DNA of 64,000 bases from Sinorhizobium fredii USDA 205 (lineage in GTDB: Bacteria > Pseudomonadota > Alphaproteobacteria > Rhizobiales > Rhizobiaceae), in contig NZ_AUTC01000130.1 in the NCBI RefSeq assembly GCF_001461695.1, forward strand, positions 18,167-82,166, in the 5' to 3' direction. Positions 17,825 through 27,893 of this stretch are shown piece by piece (within the stretch, counting starts at the first letter, position 1; each line of letters opens with the position of its first letter). The translations under genes and the position numbers were made by a program. A model generated the notes under the pieces. It was not told where the DNA came from and did not search any database. It saw only the letters and a list, made by a program, of their open reading frames with translations.

Positions 17825-18126
17825 TCACCTGCTACCTGAAATACGTCATCGACCCTTACAAGCTCAAGGAATTCGAGCATTACGCCAAGCTCTGGATTCC
17901 GCTCGTCAATCGGCTCGGCGGCGCGCATCACGGCTATTTCATGCCGCATGAGGGCGCCAACAACATCGCGCTTGCGCTCTTCAGCTTTCCGTCGCTTGCC
18001 ACTTACGAGAGCTATCGCGAAAAGATGGCCGCCGATCCCGAGTGCCAGGCGGCCTTCGCCTATGCCGAGGAGACGCGCTGCATATTGAGCTACGAACGCA
18101 GCTTCATGCGTCCAGTGTTTGAATGA
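17821..18126 (+). CDS. NIPSNAP-family protein
   Basis: A 101-residue dimeric alpha/beta-barrel protein of the NIPSNAP family (MITCYLKYVIDPYKLKEFEHYAK..., YFMPHEGANNIALALFSFPS). ATG 17821 overlaps the EamA stop by four bases. The biochemical role of bacterial NIPSNAP proteins is not known. Coupling to the exporter suggests a linked function. Confidence 0.8.
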   Translation: MITCYLKYVIDPYKLKEFEHYAKLWIPLVNRLGGAHHGYFMPHEGANNIALALFSFPSLATYESYREKMAADPECQAAFAYAEETRCILSYERSFMRPVFE

Positions 18127-18133
18127 GTACCGC

Positions 18134-18844
18134 TTAAGGGCGCTGCTCCATGCTGCGCTCGATGCACTCCGCTACGAGCGCTTGCAGGCGCCACAAATTG
18201 CGGTCTCGAATGCCCCTGGCCTCGAGATGCGTCACAGTGTTGAGGAGGTACTCCGCGCCCGAGCCGACATGACCGCAGGCTCGGGCCAGGACTTCGGCGA
18301 CGGCCTCGAGCGGGAGACGTCCGGCATAGGATGGCGAAGCGCGATTCATGACGAAACCCAAAGCGGGAAGAGAACCGCGTGCCGTCTCGACCTTGATCCA
18401 GCGGGGCATGCTGTTGGGCGGCTTGTAGGTGAATTCACGCCGGAACAGCCTTGCGAGTTGCCCTTCGAGGTCGTCGTTCGGCAGTTCGTAAAGAACGCCC
18501 CGGCACTGCCCTCCCCGATCGAGGGCCATCATGAGCCCCGGCTCTTCGGGTGTTCCGCGAAAACGGAGCATCCGGAAGCAGAAAGACCGATGCCAGCCGC
18601 GGGCGATGCCAATCTCTTCTCCGACATGGCCGATCTCCGGCTTCCAGATCAATGATCCATAGGCGAAGAGCAAGGTTGGCGTGCCGGGAGCCGGGTGGCT
18701 CTTCGTCATCCGCGCCACCCAGTCGTCATATTCGGCGTCAGTATGCAGTTTCATCCCGGGTCCCGGACCGCTGTCCTCAACCGCTCTGTGCACCTGCGCG
18801 ACATGGGCCGAGGTCAAGCTGAATGATCTTGATCTGTGAGACAT
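18134..18844 (-). CDS. chaC: ChaC-like gamma-glutamylcyclotransferase
   Basis: About 236 residues. The GGCT fold signature FAYGSLIWKPEIGH and the ChaC-specific FCFRMLRFRGTPEEPGLMMAL (in part) support glutathione-specific gamma-glutamylcyclotransferase activity, which releases 5-oxoproline and Cys-Gly. ATG 18844 (MSHRSRSFSLTSAHVAQVHR) is chosen, with GGCGGAGA upstream; an ATG at 18880 would add 12 residues. Its stop lies just past the NIPSNAP gene's stop. Confidence 0.85.
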   Translation of the reverse strand: MSHRSRSFSLTSAHVAQVHRAVEDSGPGPGMKLHTDAEYDDWVARMTKSHPAPGTPTLLFAYGSLIWKPEIGHVGEEIGIARGWHRSFCFRMLRFRGTPEEPGLMMALDRGGQCRGVLYELPNDDLEGQLARLFRREFTYKPPNSMPRWIKVETARGSLPALGFVMNRASPSYAGRLPLEAVAEVLARACGHVGSGAEYLLNTVTHLEARGIRDRNLWRLQALVAECIERSMEQRP

Positions 18845-18926
18845 GTCAAAATCTCCGCCACGCCGAAGAGGATCGCGCAACGGTTCCTCGGACGCAAGCT
18901 GCCCGCCGTTTGCGCCTGCATTCCTC

Positions 18927-19568
18927 CTACCGGCGCGCCTCGGCGGCCATGCTGACCGCCAGGCTCGCCAACACCGTGCTCATCATCCAGCGCTGCACCA
19001 GCATGAAGAGGGGTCGACCCGCCAGCAAGGCGGCGATCGACCCGGCCGTCACCGCGATCAGCGCATTGACGGTAACGCTGATGACGATCTGCAGGCTGCC
19101 GAAGACCAGCGACTGCAGGAGCACGCTTCCGGACTCCGATCGGATGAACTGCGGCAGCAGCGAAAGATAGAGTGCCGCCACTTTCGGATTGAGCAGGCTG
19201 GTGACAAGCCCCATGACGAAGAGCTTGCGCGGTCCATCCTTCGGCAGGTCGCGGACCTGGAACGGCGAGCGTCCGCCGGGCTTCACGGCCTGCCAGGCGA
19301 GGTAAAGCAGATAGAGGGCGCCCGCGAAGCACAGCGCATTATGGGCGAACGGCACCGCCAGCAGCAGCGCGGTGATGCCGAGCGCGGCAAAAACCATGTA
19401 GAAGACGAAGCCGAGCGCCACGCCGCCGAGCGAGACGAGGCCGGCCGCCGGGCCCTGGCAGATCGAGCGGGAGATCAGATAGATCATGTTCGGCCCCGGC
19501 GTCAGCACCATGCCGAGGGCGATCAAAGCGAAGCCAATAAGGTTCTGAAATTCCGGCACGATATACAT
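18927..19568 (-). CDS. LysE-family amino-acid exporter
   Basis: 213 residues with six hydrophobic segments. The family motif GMVLTPGPNMIYLISRS lies near the N-terminus, and VTSLLNPKVAALYLSLLPQF in the middle. ATG 19568 (MYIVPEFQNLIGFALIALGM) has GGAAGGG upstream; the frame stays open further 5' but that stretch is not protein-like. Predicted inner-membrane efflux of an amino acid or homoserine-lactone-like solute. Confidence 0.85.
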   Translation of the reverse strand: MYIVPEFQNLIGFALIALGMVLTPGPNMIYLISRSICQGPAAGLVSLGGVALGFVFYMVFAALGITALLLAVPFAHNALCFAGALYLLYLAWQAVKPGGRSPFQVRDLPKDGPRKLFVMGLVTSLLNPKVAALYLSLLPQFIRSESGSVLLQSLVFGSLQIVISVTVNALIAVTAGSIAALLAGRPLFMLVQRWMMSTVLASLAVSMAAEARR

Positions 19569-19846
19569 CCCTTCCGCAGTTTTTCGGAAGGTGTACGGCT
19601 CCCCGACTCCGGGCAACGTCGTTCTTGTCACCGGATCAATTTTTCCCGCCGAAACCGGCCGGGCGCTCAAGCGAATTCGCTTTCTGCGTCGCGACGGGGG
19701 GCGCCTTGGAAAAATGATTTCCCAACCAGCGGTTTTGCTATCGCTTTTTCCTCCGACCGCCCGGATCCACGGCTTTCCTGCTCTGGAATGCACCGTTCAT
19801 TGTTCCTATTCTCACGACAACTATTTTGAACGACGGGAGAAACGAA

Positions 19847-20815
19847 ATGCCTGAAGCGCGCAAGCCCGGCCGCGGCCGCGTCTTTTCCTCGATCACCGAA
19901 ACGATCGGCGACACTCCCATCGTGCGGCTCGATAAGCTCGCCCGGGAAAAGGGCGTGAAGGCGAACCTGCTCGCCAAGCTGGAATTCTTCAACCCGATCG
20001 CCTCGGTCAAGGACCGCATCGGCGTTGCCATGGTCGAAGCGCTCGAGGCGCAGGGCAAGATCGAACCCGGCCGCACGACGCTTGTCGAACCGACCTCCGG
20101 CAACACCGGCATCGCGCTCGCCTTCGTCGCGGCTGCGAAAGGGTACAGGCTGATCCTCACCATGCCCGAGACGATGTCCGTCGAACGGCGCAAGATGCTT
20201 GCGCTGCTCGGCGCCGAACTGGTGCTGACCGAGGGCGCCAAGGGCATGAAAGGGGCGATCGCCAAGGCGCAGGAACTCGTCGAGACGCTGCCCGACGCCA
20301 TCATTCCGCAGCAGTTCGAAAACCCGGCCAATCCGGAGATCCACCGCAGGACGACGGCCGAGGAAATCTGGAACGACACCGAGGGCAGCGTCGATATCCT
20401 CGTTTCGGGCATCGGCACCGGCGGCACGATCACCGGCGCCGGCCAGGTGCTGAAGGCCCGCAAGCCGTCGGTCAAGGTGATCGCCGTCGAGCCCGAGGAA
20501 TCGCCGATTCTCTCCGGCGGCGCGCCCGGACCGCACAAGATCCAGGGGATCGGCGCCGGCTTCGCGCCGCCGATCCTCGACACGGGCGTCTATGACGAGG
20601 TGATCACCGTGAATGCGGCAGAGGCCGTGGAAGTGGCGCGTCTCGTCGCCAGGCTTGAAGGCGTGCCGGTCGGCATTTCCTCGGGTGCGGCGCTGCAGGC
20701 GGCGATCGAAATCGGCCAACGCGAGGAAAACGCCGGCAAGACAATCGTGGTGATCATTCCCTCCTTTGCGGAGCGCTATCTCTCGACGGTGCTGTTCGAG
20801 GGGCTTGGCGCATAG
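19847..20815 (+). CDS. cysK: Cysteine synthase A (O-acetylserine sulfhydrylase)
   Basis: A PLP enzyme making cysteine from O-acetylserine and sulfide. 322 residues, with the PLP lysine in [11 protein letters not shown] (K55), the substrate loop [10 protein letters not shown], the phosphate loop [10 protein letters not shown] and a C-terminal [13 protein letters not shown] 19847 follows GGGAGAAACG; an ATG at 19826 is less likely. It is divergent from the LysE exporter across 278 bp. Confidence 0.93.
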   Translation: MPEARKPGRGRVFSSITETIGDTPIVRLDKLAREKGVKANLLAKLEFFNPIASVKDRIGVAMVEALEAQGKIEPGRTTLVEPTSGNTGIALAFVAAAKGYRLILTMPETMSVERRKMLALLGAELVLTEGAKGMKGAIAKAQELVETLPDAIIPQQFENPANPEIHRRTTAEEIWNDTEGSVDILVSGIGTGGTITGAGQVLKARKPSVKVIAVEPEESPILSGGAPGPHKIQGIGAGFAPPILDTGVYDEVITVNAAEAVEVARLVARLEGVPVGISSGAALQAAIEIGQREENAGKTIVVIIPSFAERYLSTVLFEGLGA

Positions 20816-20899
20816 GCCAAGCCTCGCTTTGCTCCAAGCGCCGCCCCGGGCCCCTCGAAACAACAGGGAGATCGCTCCCCCTTCCTCGGCCGTGACCGC

Positions 20900-22432
20900 C
20901 TACGCCGCCGCCGGCAGGCGCTCGCCGGCGACGCGGTAGGAGATCGCCTCGGCGAGATGGATGCGCCCGACGGTCGGCGCCTCGTCCAGATCGGCGAGGG
21001 TGCGGGCGACCTTCAGGACGCGATGGTAGCCGCGCGCCGAAAACTTCATCTTCTCCGCCGCATCCCTCAAGAGCTGCAGTCCCGCCGCGTCGGGCGCGGC
21101 GATCTTCTCGATCATCGTCGTCGATGCCCGCGCATTGCTCGTCAGCTCCGGATGGCCGAGGGCGGCGAAGCGATCCCTCTGCAGTTCACGAGCGCGGGCA
21201 ACGCGGCGGGCGACGGCGGCGCTCGCCTCGGCGGTGCCGGGCCGGATCAGGTCGGCGGCACTGACGGCGGGCACGTCGATGCGGATGTCGATGCGGTCCA
21301 TCAGCGGGCCGGAAATCCGCGCCTGGTAGTCGGCCATGCAGCGCGGGCCGCGGGCGCAGCTGCGGCCCGGCTCGCCGGCCATGCCGCAGCGGCAGGGGTT
21401 CATGGCGGCGACGAGCTGGATCGCCGCCGGATAGCTGACGCGGTGATTGGCGCGGGCAATGACGCACTCCGCGGTTTCGAGCGGCTGGCGCAGGGCATCG
21501 AGAACCTGCGGCGGGAACTCCGGAAACTCGTCGAGAAATAGCACGCCATTATGGGCGAGCGACGCCTCGCCCGGCTTTGCGCGCAAGCCGCCGCCGATCA
21601 ACGCCGCCATGGTGGCCGAATGGTGCGGCGCCCGGAATGGCCGGCGGTCGGAAAGCTTGCCGCCCGGCAAGTGCCCGGCGATCGAATGGATCATCGAGAC
21701 TTCGAGCAGCTCGGCCGGGGAAAGCGGCGGCAGGATGGAGGGCAGACGCGCCGCCAGCATCGACTTGCCGGACCCTGGCGGGCCGACCATCAGTAGATTG
21801 TGGTTTCCCGCCGCTGCCACTTCGAGCGCCCGCTTGGCGCTTTCCTGGCCCTTGATGTCGGCGAGATCGGGAAGGTTGGCAGCGGCGGCGCGGATGGCGG
21901 GCTCGGGACGCGAGAGCACCTGCGTGCCGCGGAAATGATTGGCGATGGCGATCAGGCTGCGCGGCGCGAGGATATCGATCTCCGACCCGGCCCAGGCCGC
22001 TTCCGCACCGCTTTCGGCCGGGCAGATCAGCCCCTTGCCGAGCGCATTTGCGCCGATTGCCGCCGGCAGGGCGCCGGCGACCGGCGCGATCGTGCCGTCG
22101 AGATTGAGCTCGCCGATAACGACATAGCCGGAAAGCGCGTCGGCGGGAACGGCGCCAAGCGCCGCCATCAGCCCGAGCGCGATCGCCAGATCGAAATGGC
22201 TGCCTTCCTTCGGGAGGTCGGCCGGCGCCAGATTGACGGTCACCTTTTTCGCCGGCAACGCCAGACCGGAGGCGTGCAGCGCCGCCTGGACGCGCTCGCG
22301 GCTTTCGGCAACTGCCTTGTCGGGCAGGCCGACGATCTGCATGCCGACCTTTCCCGGCGCCACCATCACCTGGACGTCGACCGGAACGCCGTCGATCCCG
22401 TGAAACGCAACCGTGCTGACGCGCGAAACCAT
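20900..22432 (-). CDS. comM: YifB/ComM-family Mg-chelatase-like AAA ATPase
   Basis: 510 residues: an N-terminal Lon-protease-like ChlI domain (VSRVSTVAFHGIDGVPVDVQV, in part), a central Mg-chelatase AAA domain with Walker A GPPGSGKSM and Walker B NGVLFLDEFPEF, cysteines CRCG...CARGPRC, and a C-terminal helical domain. ComM proteins are hexameric branch-migration helicases that aid integration of transforming DNA; homologues are widespread in non-competent species too. ATG 22432 (MVSRVSTVAF) fits the family start. Confidence 0.92.
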   Translation of the reverse strand: MVSRVSTVAFHGIDGVPVDVQVMVAPGKVGMQIVGLPDKAVAESRERVQAALHASGLALPAKKVTVNLAPADLPKEGSHFDLAIALGLMAALGAVPADALSGYVVIGELNLDGTIAPVAGALPAAIGANALGKGLICPAESGAEAAWAGSEIDILAPRSLIAIANHFRGTQVLSRPEPAIRAAAANLPDLADIKGQESAKRALEVAAAGNHNLLMVGPPGSGKSMLAARLPSILPPLSPAELLEVSMIHSIAGHLPGGKLSDRRPFRAPHHSATMAALIGGGLRAKPGEASLAHNGVLFLDEFPEFPPQVLDALRQPLETAECVIARANHRVSYPAAIQLVAAMNPCRCGMAGEPGRSCARGPRCMADYQARISGPLMDRIDIRIDVPAVSAADLIRPGTAEASAAVARRVARARELQRDRFAALGHPELTSNARASTTMIEKIAAPDAAGLQLLRDAAEKMKFSARGYHRVLKVARTLADLDEAPTVGRIHLAEAISYRVAGERLPAAA

Positions 22433-22609
22433 GATGCCCCCATCGCTCCGGCCTGCACCGCACAACCGCCGCCGGTAACACGCCAAATCTTGCACGGTAC
22501 GCGCTTAAAAACAAGAACAATAATAGAACAAACGCGCGATTGACGATGCCGGCGCGCGGACGCATACGGTCGGGCACGTCCGTTTTTTCTCAGCGATGGC
22601 GGAAGCGGT

Positions 22610-23557
22610 TCAGCCGCGCTTCTTCTCGATCGCATCCCAAAGCAGGCTCGCCACATCGGCGCCGCCGAACTTCTTGACCTCGCGGATGCCGGTCGGCGAC
22701 GTGACGTTGATCTCGGTCATGTAGTCGCCGATCACGTCGATGCCGACGAAGAGGAAGCCGCGCTCTTTCAGCGCCGGGCCGATGCGGGTGCAGATTTCCT
22801 GTTCACGCGCGGTAAGCTCGGTCGCCTCGGCGCGCCCGCCGACATGCATATTGGAGCGGGCGTCATGCTCGGCCGGAACCCGGTTGATCGCACCGACCGG
22901 CTCGCCGTCGACGAGCAGGATGCGCTTGTCGCCCTTGCGGACGGCCGGCAGGTATTCCTGGGCGATGAAGGGCTCGCGGAACATCTGGCCGAACATTTCG
23001 AGCAGCGAGGAGAGGTTGCGGTCGTCGCGCGCCGAATGGAAGACGCCGGCGCCGCCATTGCCGTAGAGCGGCTTCAGGATGATGTCGCCCATTTCCTGGC
23101 GGAAGCGGGCGATCTCGCCCGCGTCGCGGGTGATTAGCGTCCGCGGCATCAGGTCGGGGAATTCGGTGACGAAGATCTTCTCCGGGGAATTGCGCACCCA
23201 GGCCGGATCGTTGACGACCAGCGTCTTCGGGTGCAGCCGCTCCAAGAGGTGCGTCGAGGTGATATAGGCCATGTCGAAGGGCGGATCCTGGCGAAGCAGG
23301 ATGACGTCCATGGTCGAAAGGTCGATCCGCTCCGGCTCGTCCAGGGTGAAGTGGTCGCCCTTGACATCGCGCAGCGTCATCTGCTGGGCCGTCGCATAGA
23401 CCTTGCCGTCGCGCAGCGACAGCCTGTCGGGCGTGTAATGGAACAGGCGGTAGCCGCGCGCCTGCGCCTCGAGGCTCATGGCAAAGGTCGAATCGCCCGC
23501 AATGGTGATGCCCGAGACATGGTCCATCTGGACCCCGACATTGACGATTCTTGCCAT
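22610..23557 (-). CDS. gshB: Glutathione synthetase
   Basis: ATP-grasp ligase joining gamma-glutamylcysteine and glycine. 315 residues. [34 protein letters not shown] (ATP-grasp lysine and glycine loop) and the C-terminal [11 protein letters not shown] are diagnostic. ATG 23557 ([12 protein letters not shown]) matches the family; the upstream [10 protein letters not shown] extension is unlikely. Confidence 0.95.
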   Translation of the reverse strand: MARIVNVGVQMDHVSGITIAGDSTFAMSLEAQARGYRLFHYTPDRLSLRDGKVYATAQQMTLRDVKGDHFTLDEPERIDLSTMDVILLRQDPPFDMAYITSTHLLERLHPKTLVVNDPAWVRNSPEKIFVTEFPDLMPRTLITRDAGEIARFRQEMGDIILKPLYGNGGAGVFHSARDDRNLSSLLEMFGQMFREPFIAQEYLPAVRKGDKRILLVDGEPVGAINRVPAEHDARSNMHVGGRAEATELTAREQEICTRIGPALKERGFLFVGIDVIGDYMTEINVTSPTGIREVKKFGGADVASLLWDAIEKKRG

Positions 23558-23617
23558 TTTCCCGTTCCTGTTGGATCCCGGCTGCATAAGCCCGGAGCGA
23601 AGACGCTTTCGGCGAAA

Positions 23618-23660
23618 TTATACAGCAATTCAAGGCGCTGCAGCGGCGCTGCCTGTCCGC
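23618..23660 (+). repeat. Degenerate partial copy of the structured ~100-nt repeat
   Basis: The segment around ACAGCAATTCAAGGCGCTGCAGCG resembles the conserved linker and hairpin-2 start of copies A-C, but the two complete hairpins are absent. It lies between the EEP gene's 3' end and gshB. Confidence 0.4.
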
Positions 23661-23733
23661 AAGAACCGGCAGACGCCTCGGCGAAGTCCGCAACATGTAG
23701 AATGCGCGCTGCCGTTAGGCAAGGAGACCGAAG

Positions 23734-24710
23734 CTATTCGAAGCCCTCGACGATGCAGGTGATGAGGTCGTGATCGGAGAGCGGACGGCCGGAGGCGTCG
23801 AGCGAGGAAATGATACGGCTTTCGCCGATCTTCAGGCCTCGCGTCAGGAACCAGTCGAGCTTCATCGCCCGCTTCGGCCAACGGGTGATCAGGCTCGGAC
23901 GGGTAGTCATCCGGTCGATCGGTCCGCCGTGGCGGGTGAAACCGCGTGCGGCGCTCGCCGCAAAGAGGCCCTCTGCCTCGAAATCGCCCCCGACATGGTT
24001 GCCCGTGTTGAAATCGCCGCCGATCAGGATGGGCAACCCCGGAAAGGCCGCGTCCAGCGCATCGATAAGCTCCCTGACCTGACGCTCGCGATAGGCGGCC
24101 GTCGTGGCGCTTTCCAGATGCGTGGAAATGGCGACGAAGGGGCCGGCCTGCGTGTCGATCACGGCGCCGACGGCGCAACGCTCACCGAGGCGCGGCTGAT
24201 CGCCGCCATCCATGAACCACAGGCGCTCGCCCCAGAGCCGCAACAGGAAGGGACGCCGGAACGGAGTGGAAGCCATAAGCGCGTTGCCGTGGAAGCCCTT
24301 GTCGTTGAAGTCGTCCCTGCAGAATTCGCGCTCGGTATCGGATCCGAGGCCGAGTTCAATGAATTCGACGCCATAGGCGTATTGCATCGCCAGCGCCGCC
24401 GCGACCTCGGCGGTCGTGTGGCGCTGACCGGTGCGAGCCATGCCGTTGTCCATCTCCGAAAGCAGAACGAGCTGCGCGCCGGTCGCGCGGAGATGGTCGG
24501 CGCTTTCTTCGGGAAAGAGGCAGCGTTCGAGGTTCCAGGCCGCAACGGTGAAGGGAAACGCGAGCGCTCCGGAGGCTGAGCCGCCGAGCTCGATCGTGTT
24601 CATCGCCTCGAGCCCCGCCATGACGGCGTCATGGGCGGCAATGCTACGCCGGGCAAATCCCTTGCGATCCTCCTGCGAAGGGACGGCGAGCGTCGCTACG
24701 GTCTCTTCAA

Positions 24711-24714
<4 letters not shown>
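23734..24714 (-). CDS. Endonuclease/exonuclease/phosphatase-family protein
   Basis: 326 residues of the EEP (DNase I-like) fold: [11 protein letters not shown] (metal-site glutamate), [24 protein letters not shown] and a C-terminal LSDHDLI with the catalytic histidine. GTG 24714 overlaps the ugpC stop (GTGA), so the two are translationally coupled. This is the position occupied in E. coli by ugpQ, a glycerophosphodiesterase of an unrelated fold. A phosphodiester substrate linked to the importer is an inference. Confidence 0.8.
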
Positions 24715-25859
<1,145 letters not shown>

Positions 25860-25950
25860 TGGCTGCCTCCGTTTGCGCGATTGCAAGTCGCGACGCGAAC
25901 ACCAAATCCGCTTCGCCCTCTTCTCGTTCCATTCCAATTTCGGTTCTGGC

Positions 25951-25994
25951 GCATTTCCGGACGGCGAACCGCTACGCCCTTCGCCTGGAAATGC
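25951..25994 (+). repeat. Short palindromic element (GCATTTCC...GGAAATGC) in ugpE-ugpC gap
   Basis: A hairpin: an outer GCATTTCC/GGAAATGC (25951-25958, 25987-25994) and an inner GGCGAA/TTCGCC (25963-25968, 25980-25985), interrupted by small asymmetric loops. It begins just past the ugpE stop and resembles a palindrome that recurs between rhizobial genes. In the mRNA it could protect the upstream ugpB-A-E part or lower ugpC expression. Confidence 0.55.
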
Positions 25995-25996
25995 TT

Positions 25997-26839
25997 CTAT
26001 TTGTCGCTTTCTGTGAGCCCCTTGATGAACCAGCGCTGGAAGATGACGACGATCATCACCGGGGGAAGCATGGCGAGGATCGCCAGCGCGAAGGCCTCGT
26101 TGTAATCGGGGATGTTGGAGCCGACCCAGACGAGCAGGATCTGCTTGATGCCACGCACCAGCGTGAAGAAGCCCTCGTCGGTCGTCATCAAGGTTGGCCA
26201 GAGATACTGGTTCCAGCCGTAGACGAACATGATGATGAAGATCGCCGCCATCATGGTGCGCGACAGCGGCACCAGCACGTCGATGAAGAATTTGAACGGT
26301 CCCGCGCCGTCGATGCGCGCCGCCTCCAAGAGTTCGTCCGGCACCGACTTGAAGAATTGGCGGAAATAGAAGGTGCCCGTTGCCGAAGCGAGAAGCGGCA
26401 CGATCAGCCCGGTATAGGTGTTCGTCAGCTTCAACGCATTCATCACCTCGTAGGAAGGCAGGATGCGGACTTCGAGCGGCAGGAGCAACGTCGTGAAGAT
26501 CACCCAGAAGAAGAAGGTTGCCAGCGGGAAGCGAAAATAGACGATCGCATAGGCCGCGAGCATCGAGAGGACGATCTTGCCGACCGCGAAGCCGAGGCCG
26601 AGGATCATCGAGTTCAGCATCATGTTGAAGCCGGTGACCTTGCCGGTGAAGCCGCCCTCGCGGGTCAGCACAGCCTCGTAGGTCTCGGCGAAATGGCCGC
26701 CCCAGGTGAGGCTGAGGCCGTTGCGATGGATGTCGGCCGCCTCATGCGTCGAGGTCATGAAGGCGACCACGACCGGCGCCACCATGATGAAGACGCCGAT
26801 AAGCAGGATGACGTGGTCGAAGAACCGGGTGCGATGCAT
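25997..26839 (-). CDS. ugpE: sn-glycerol-3-phosphate-type ABC permease UgpE
   Basis: 280 residues, six membrane segments. The inner-membrane EAA motif [22 protein letters not shown] (in part) contacts the ATPase, and the sequence is MalG-like with [20 protein letters not shown] 26839 ([10 protein letters not shown]) is chosen for the GAGGTGA 7 nt upstream; GTG 26848 is an alternative. It starts 11 nt after the ugpA stop. Confidence 0.9.
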   Translation of the reverse strand: MHRTRFFDHVILLIGVFIMVAPVVVAFMTSTHEAADIHRNGLSLTWGGHFAETYEAVLTREGGFTGKVTGFNMMLNSMILGLGFAVGKIVLSMLAAYAIVYFRFPLATFFFWVIFTTLLLPLEVRILPSYEVMNALKLTNTYTGLIVPLLASATGTFYFRQFFKSVPDELLEAARIDGAGPFKFFIDVLVPLSRTMMAAIFIIMFVYGWNQYLWPTLMTTDEGFFTLVRGIKQILLVWVGSNIPDYNEAFALAILAMLPPVMIVVIFQRWFIKGLTESDK

Positions 26840-26849
26840 CGCCGTCACC

Positions 26850-27890
26850 TCAACTATAGTGCACGCGCCGCTCGATGAAGCGGAACTGGAAGACGGTGAG
26901 CACCAGGACGACCAGCATCAGGATCACCGATTGCGCCGAAGAACCGCCGAGGTCGCTGCCGCGAAAGCCGTCCATATAGACCTTGTAGACGAGCGTGATC
27001 GGATTGTTGGCGGCCTTGTCCTTCACCATCACGTCGATGACGCCGAACGTGTCGAAGAGCGCATAGGTGACGTTGATGATCAGCAGGAAGAAGGCGGTCG
27101 GCGCCAGCAGCGGCAGGATGACCGTCCAGAAGCGACGGAACTCGGAGCGGCAGTCGAGTGCCGCCGCCTCGCGCACCGAGACCGGAATGCCCTGCAGTCC
27201 GGAAAGGAAGAAGATGAAGTTGTATGGGATCTGCTTCCAGACCGATACGACGATCATTGCGAAGGCCGTGTCGGAATAGTCGAGACCGACCTTCATGTCC
27301 CAGCCGAACCAACGGGCGAGCTCGACGACCGGGCCGATGTGCTGGTTGAAGAACATCATGCCGATCAGGCCGGCGACCGGTGGTGCGATCGCATAGACCC
27401 AGATGAGCAGCGTCTTGTAGGTGGCATTGCCGCGAATGACGCCGTCCGCCTTGACGGCGAGAAGCAGACCGATCGACAGAGCAAAGAAGGTGACGAGGGC
27501 GGTGAAAATCGCCGTGAAGCGCGCGATGCCGAGATATTCGGTCGACTTCAGTACGTCGGTGTAGTTGCTCATGCCGACGAAGGTCGCGCCGAAGCCGAAC
27601 GGATCCTCGAGGTAAAAGGAAGACTGGATCGCCTGCACCGACGGCCAGTAGAAAAACACGAAGATGATCGCGAGCTGCGGCGCAAGAAACAGGTAGGGCA
27701 GGAAGGGTGACGAGAACTGCACGCGCTTGGCGGTTGTCTGCTGCCCTTCGAGGCCGGACGCGCCCCTCATCCGGCCTGCCGGCCACCTTCTCCCCGCCAT
27801 TGCGGGGAGAAGGGACGTCCCGTAGGACGCTGCATTCCCCTCTGCCTGCGCGCGGGGAGAGGGCCAGGGTGAGGGGCTCGTCTGGCTCAT
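26850..27890 (-). CDS. ugpA: sn-glycerol-3-phosphate-type ABC permease UgpA with RIME1-derived N-terminal insert
   Basis: 346 residues. From about residue 55 on (KRVQFSSPFLPYLFLAPQL...) it is a normal MalF/UgpA permease with six helices and the EAA loop VREAAALDCRSEFRRFW. Residues about 5-43 (TSPSPWPSPRAQAEG...RRWPAGRMRG) are the translation of a 114-nt RIME1 element at 27763-27876, exactly 38 codons. ATG 27890 lies 3 nt after the ugpB stop, so MSQ is probably the original start and the element was inserted just after it. An ATG at the element's end (27769) is an alternative start without a ribosome site. Confidence 0.88.
   Translation of the reverse strand: MSQTSPSPWPSPRAQAEGNAASYGTSLLPAMAGRRWPAGRMRGASGLEGQQTTAKRVQFSSPFLPYLFLAPQLAIIFVFFYWPSVQAIQSSFYLEDPFGFGATFVGMSNYTDVLKSTEYLGIARFTAIFTALVTFFALSIGLLLAVKADGVIRGNATYKTLLIWVYAIAPPVAGLIGMMFFNQHIGPVVELARWFGWDMKVGLDYSDTAFAMIVVSVWKQIPYNFIFFLSGLQGIPVSVREAAALDCRSEFRRFWTVILPLLAPTAFFLLIINVTYALFDTFGVIDVMVKDKAANNPITLVYKVYMDGFRGSDLGGSSAQSVILMLVVLVLTVFQFRFIERRVHYS
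27763..27876 (-). repeat. RIME1-like element inside the ugpA reading frame
   Basis: Carries the same hairpins (CCTTCTCCCCG...CGGGGAGAAGG; CCTCT...GGGGAGAGGG) and ends (CCCCTCATCCGG; GGGTGAGGGG) as the intergenic copies at 4826, 5956 and 54045. It is 114 bp, a multiple of three, with no stop codon in the ugpA frame. Confidence 0.78.
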
Positions 27891-27893
27891 CGA

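Noticed and set aside
18843..19829. Forward-strand frame across the LysE exporter
   Set aside because: Antisense to a well-supported six-helix LysE protein; the sequence is low-complexity and charged without a family match.
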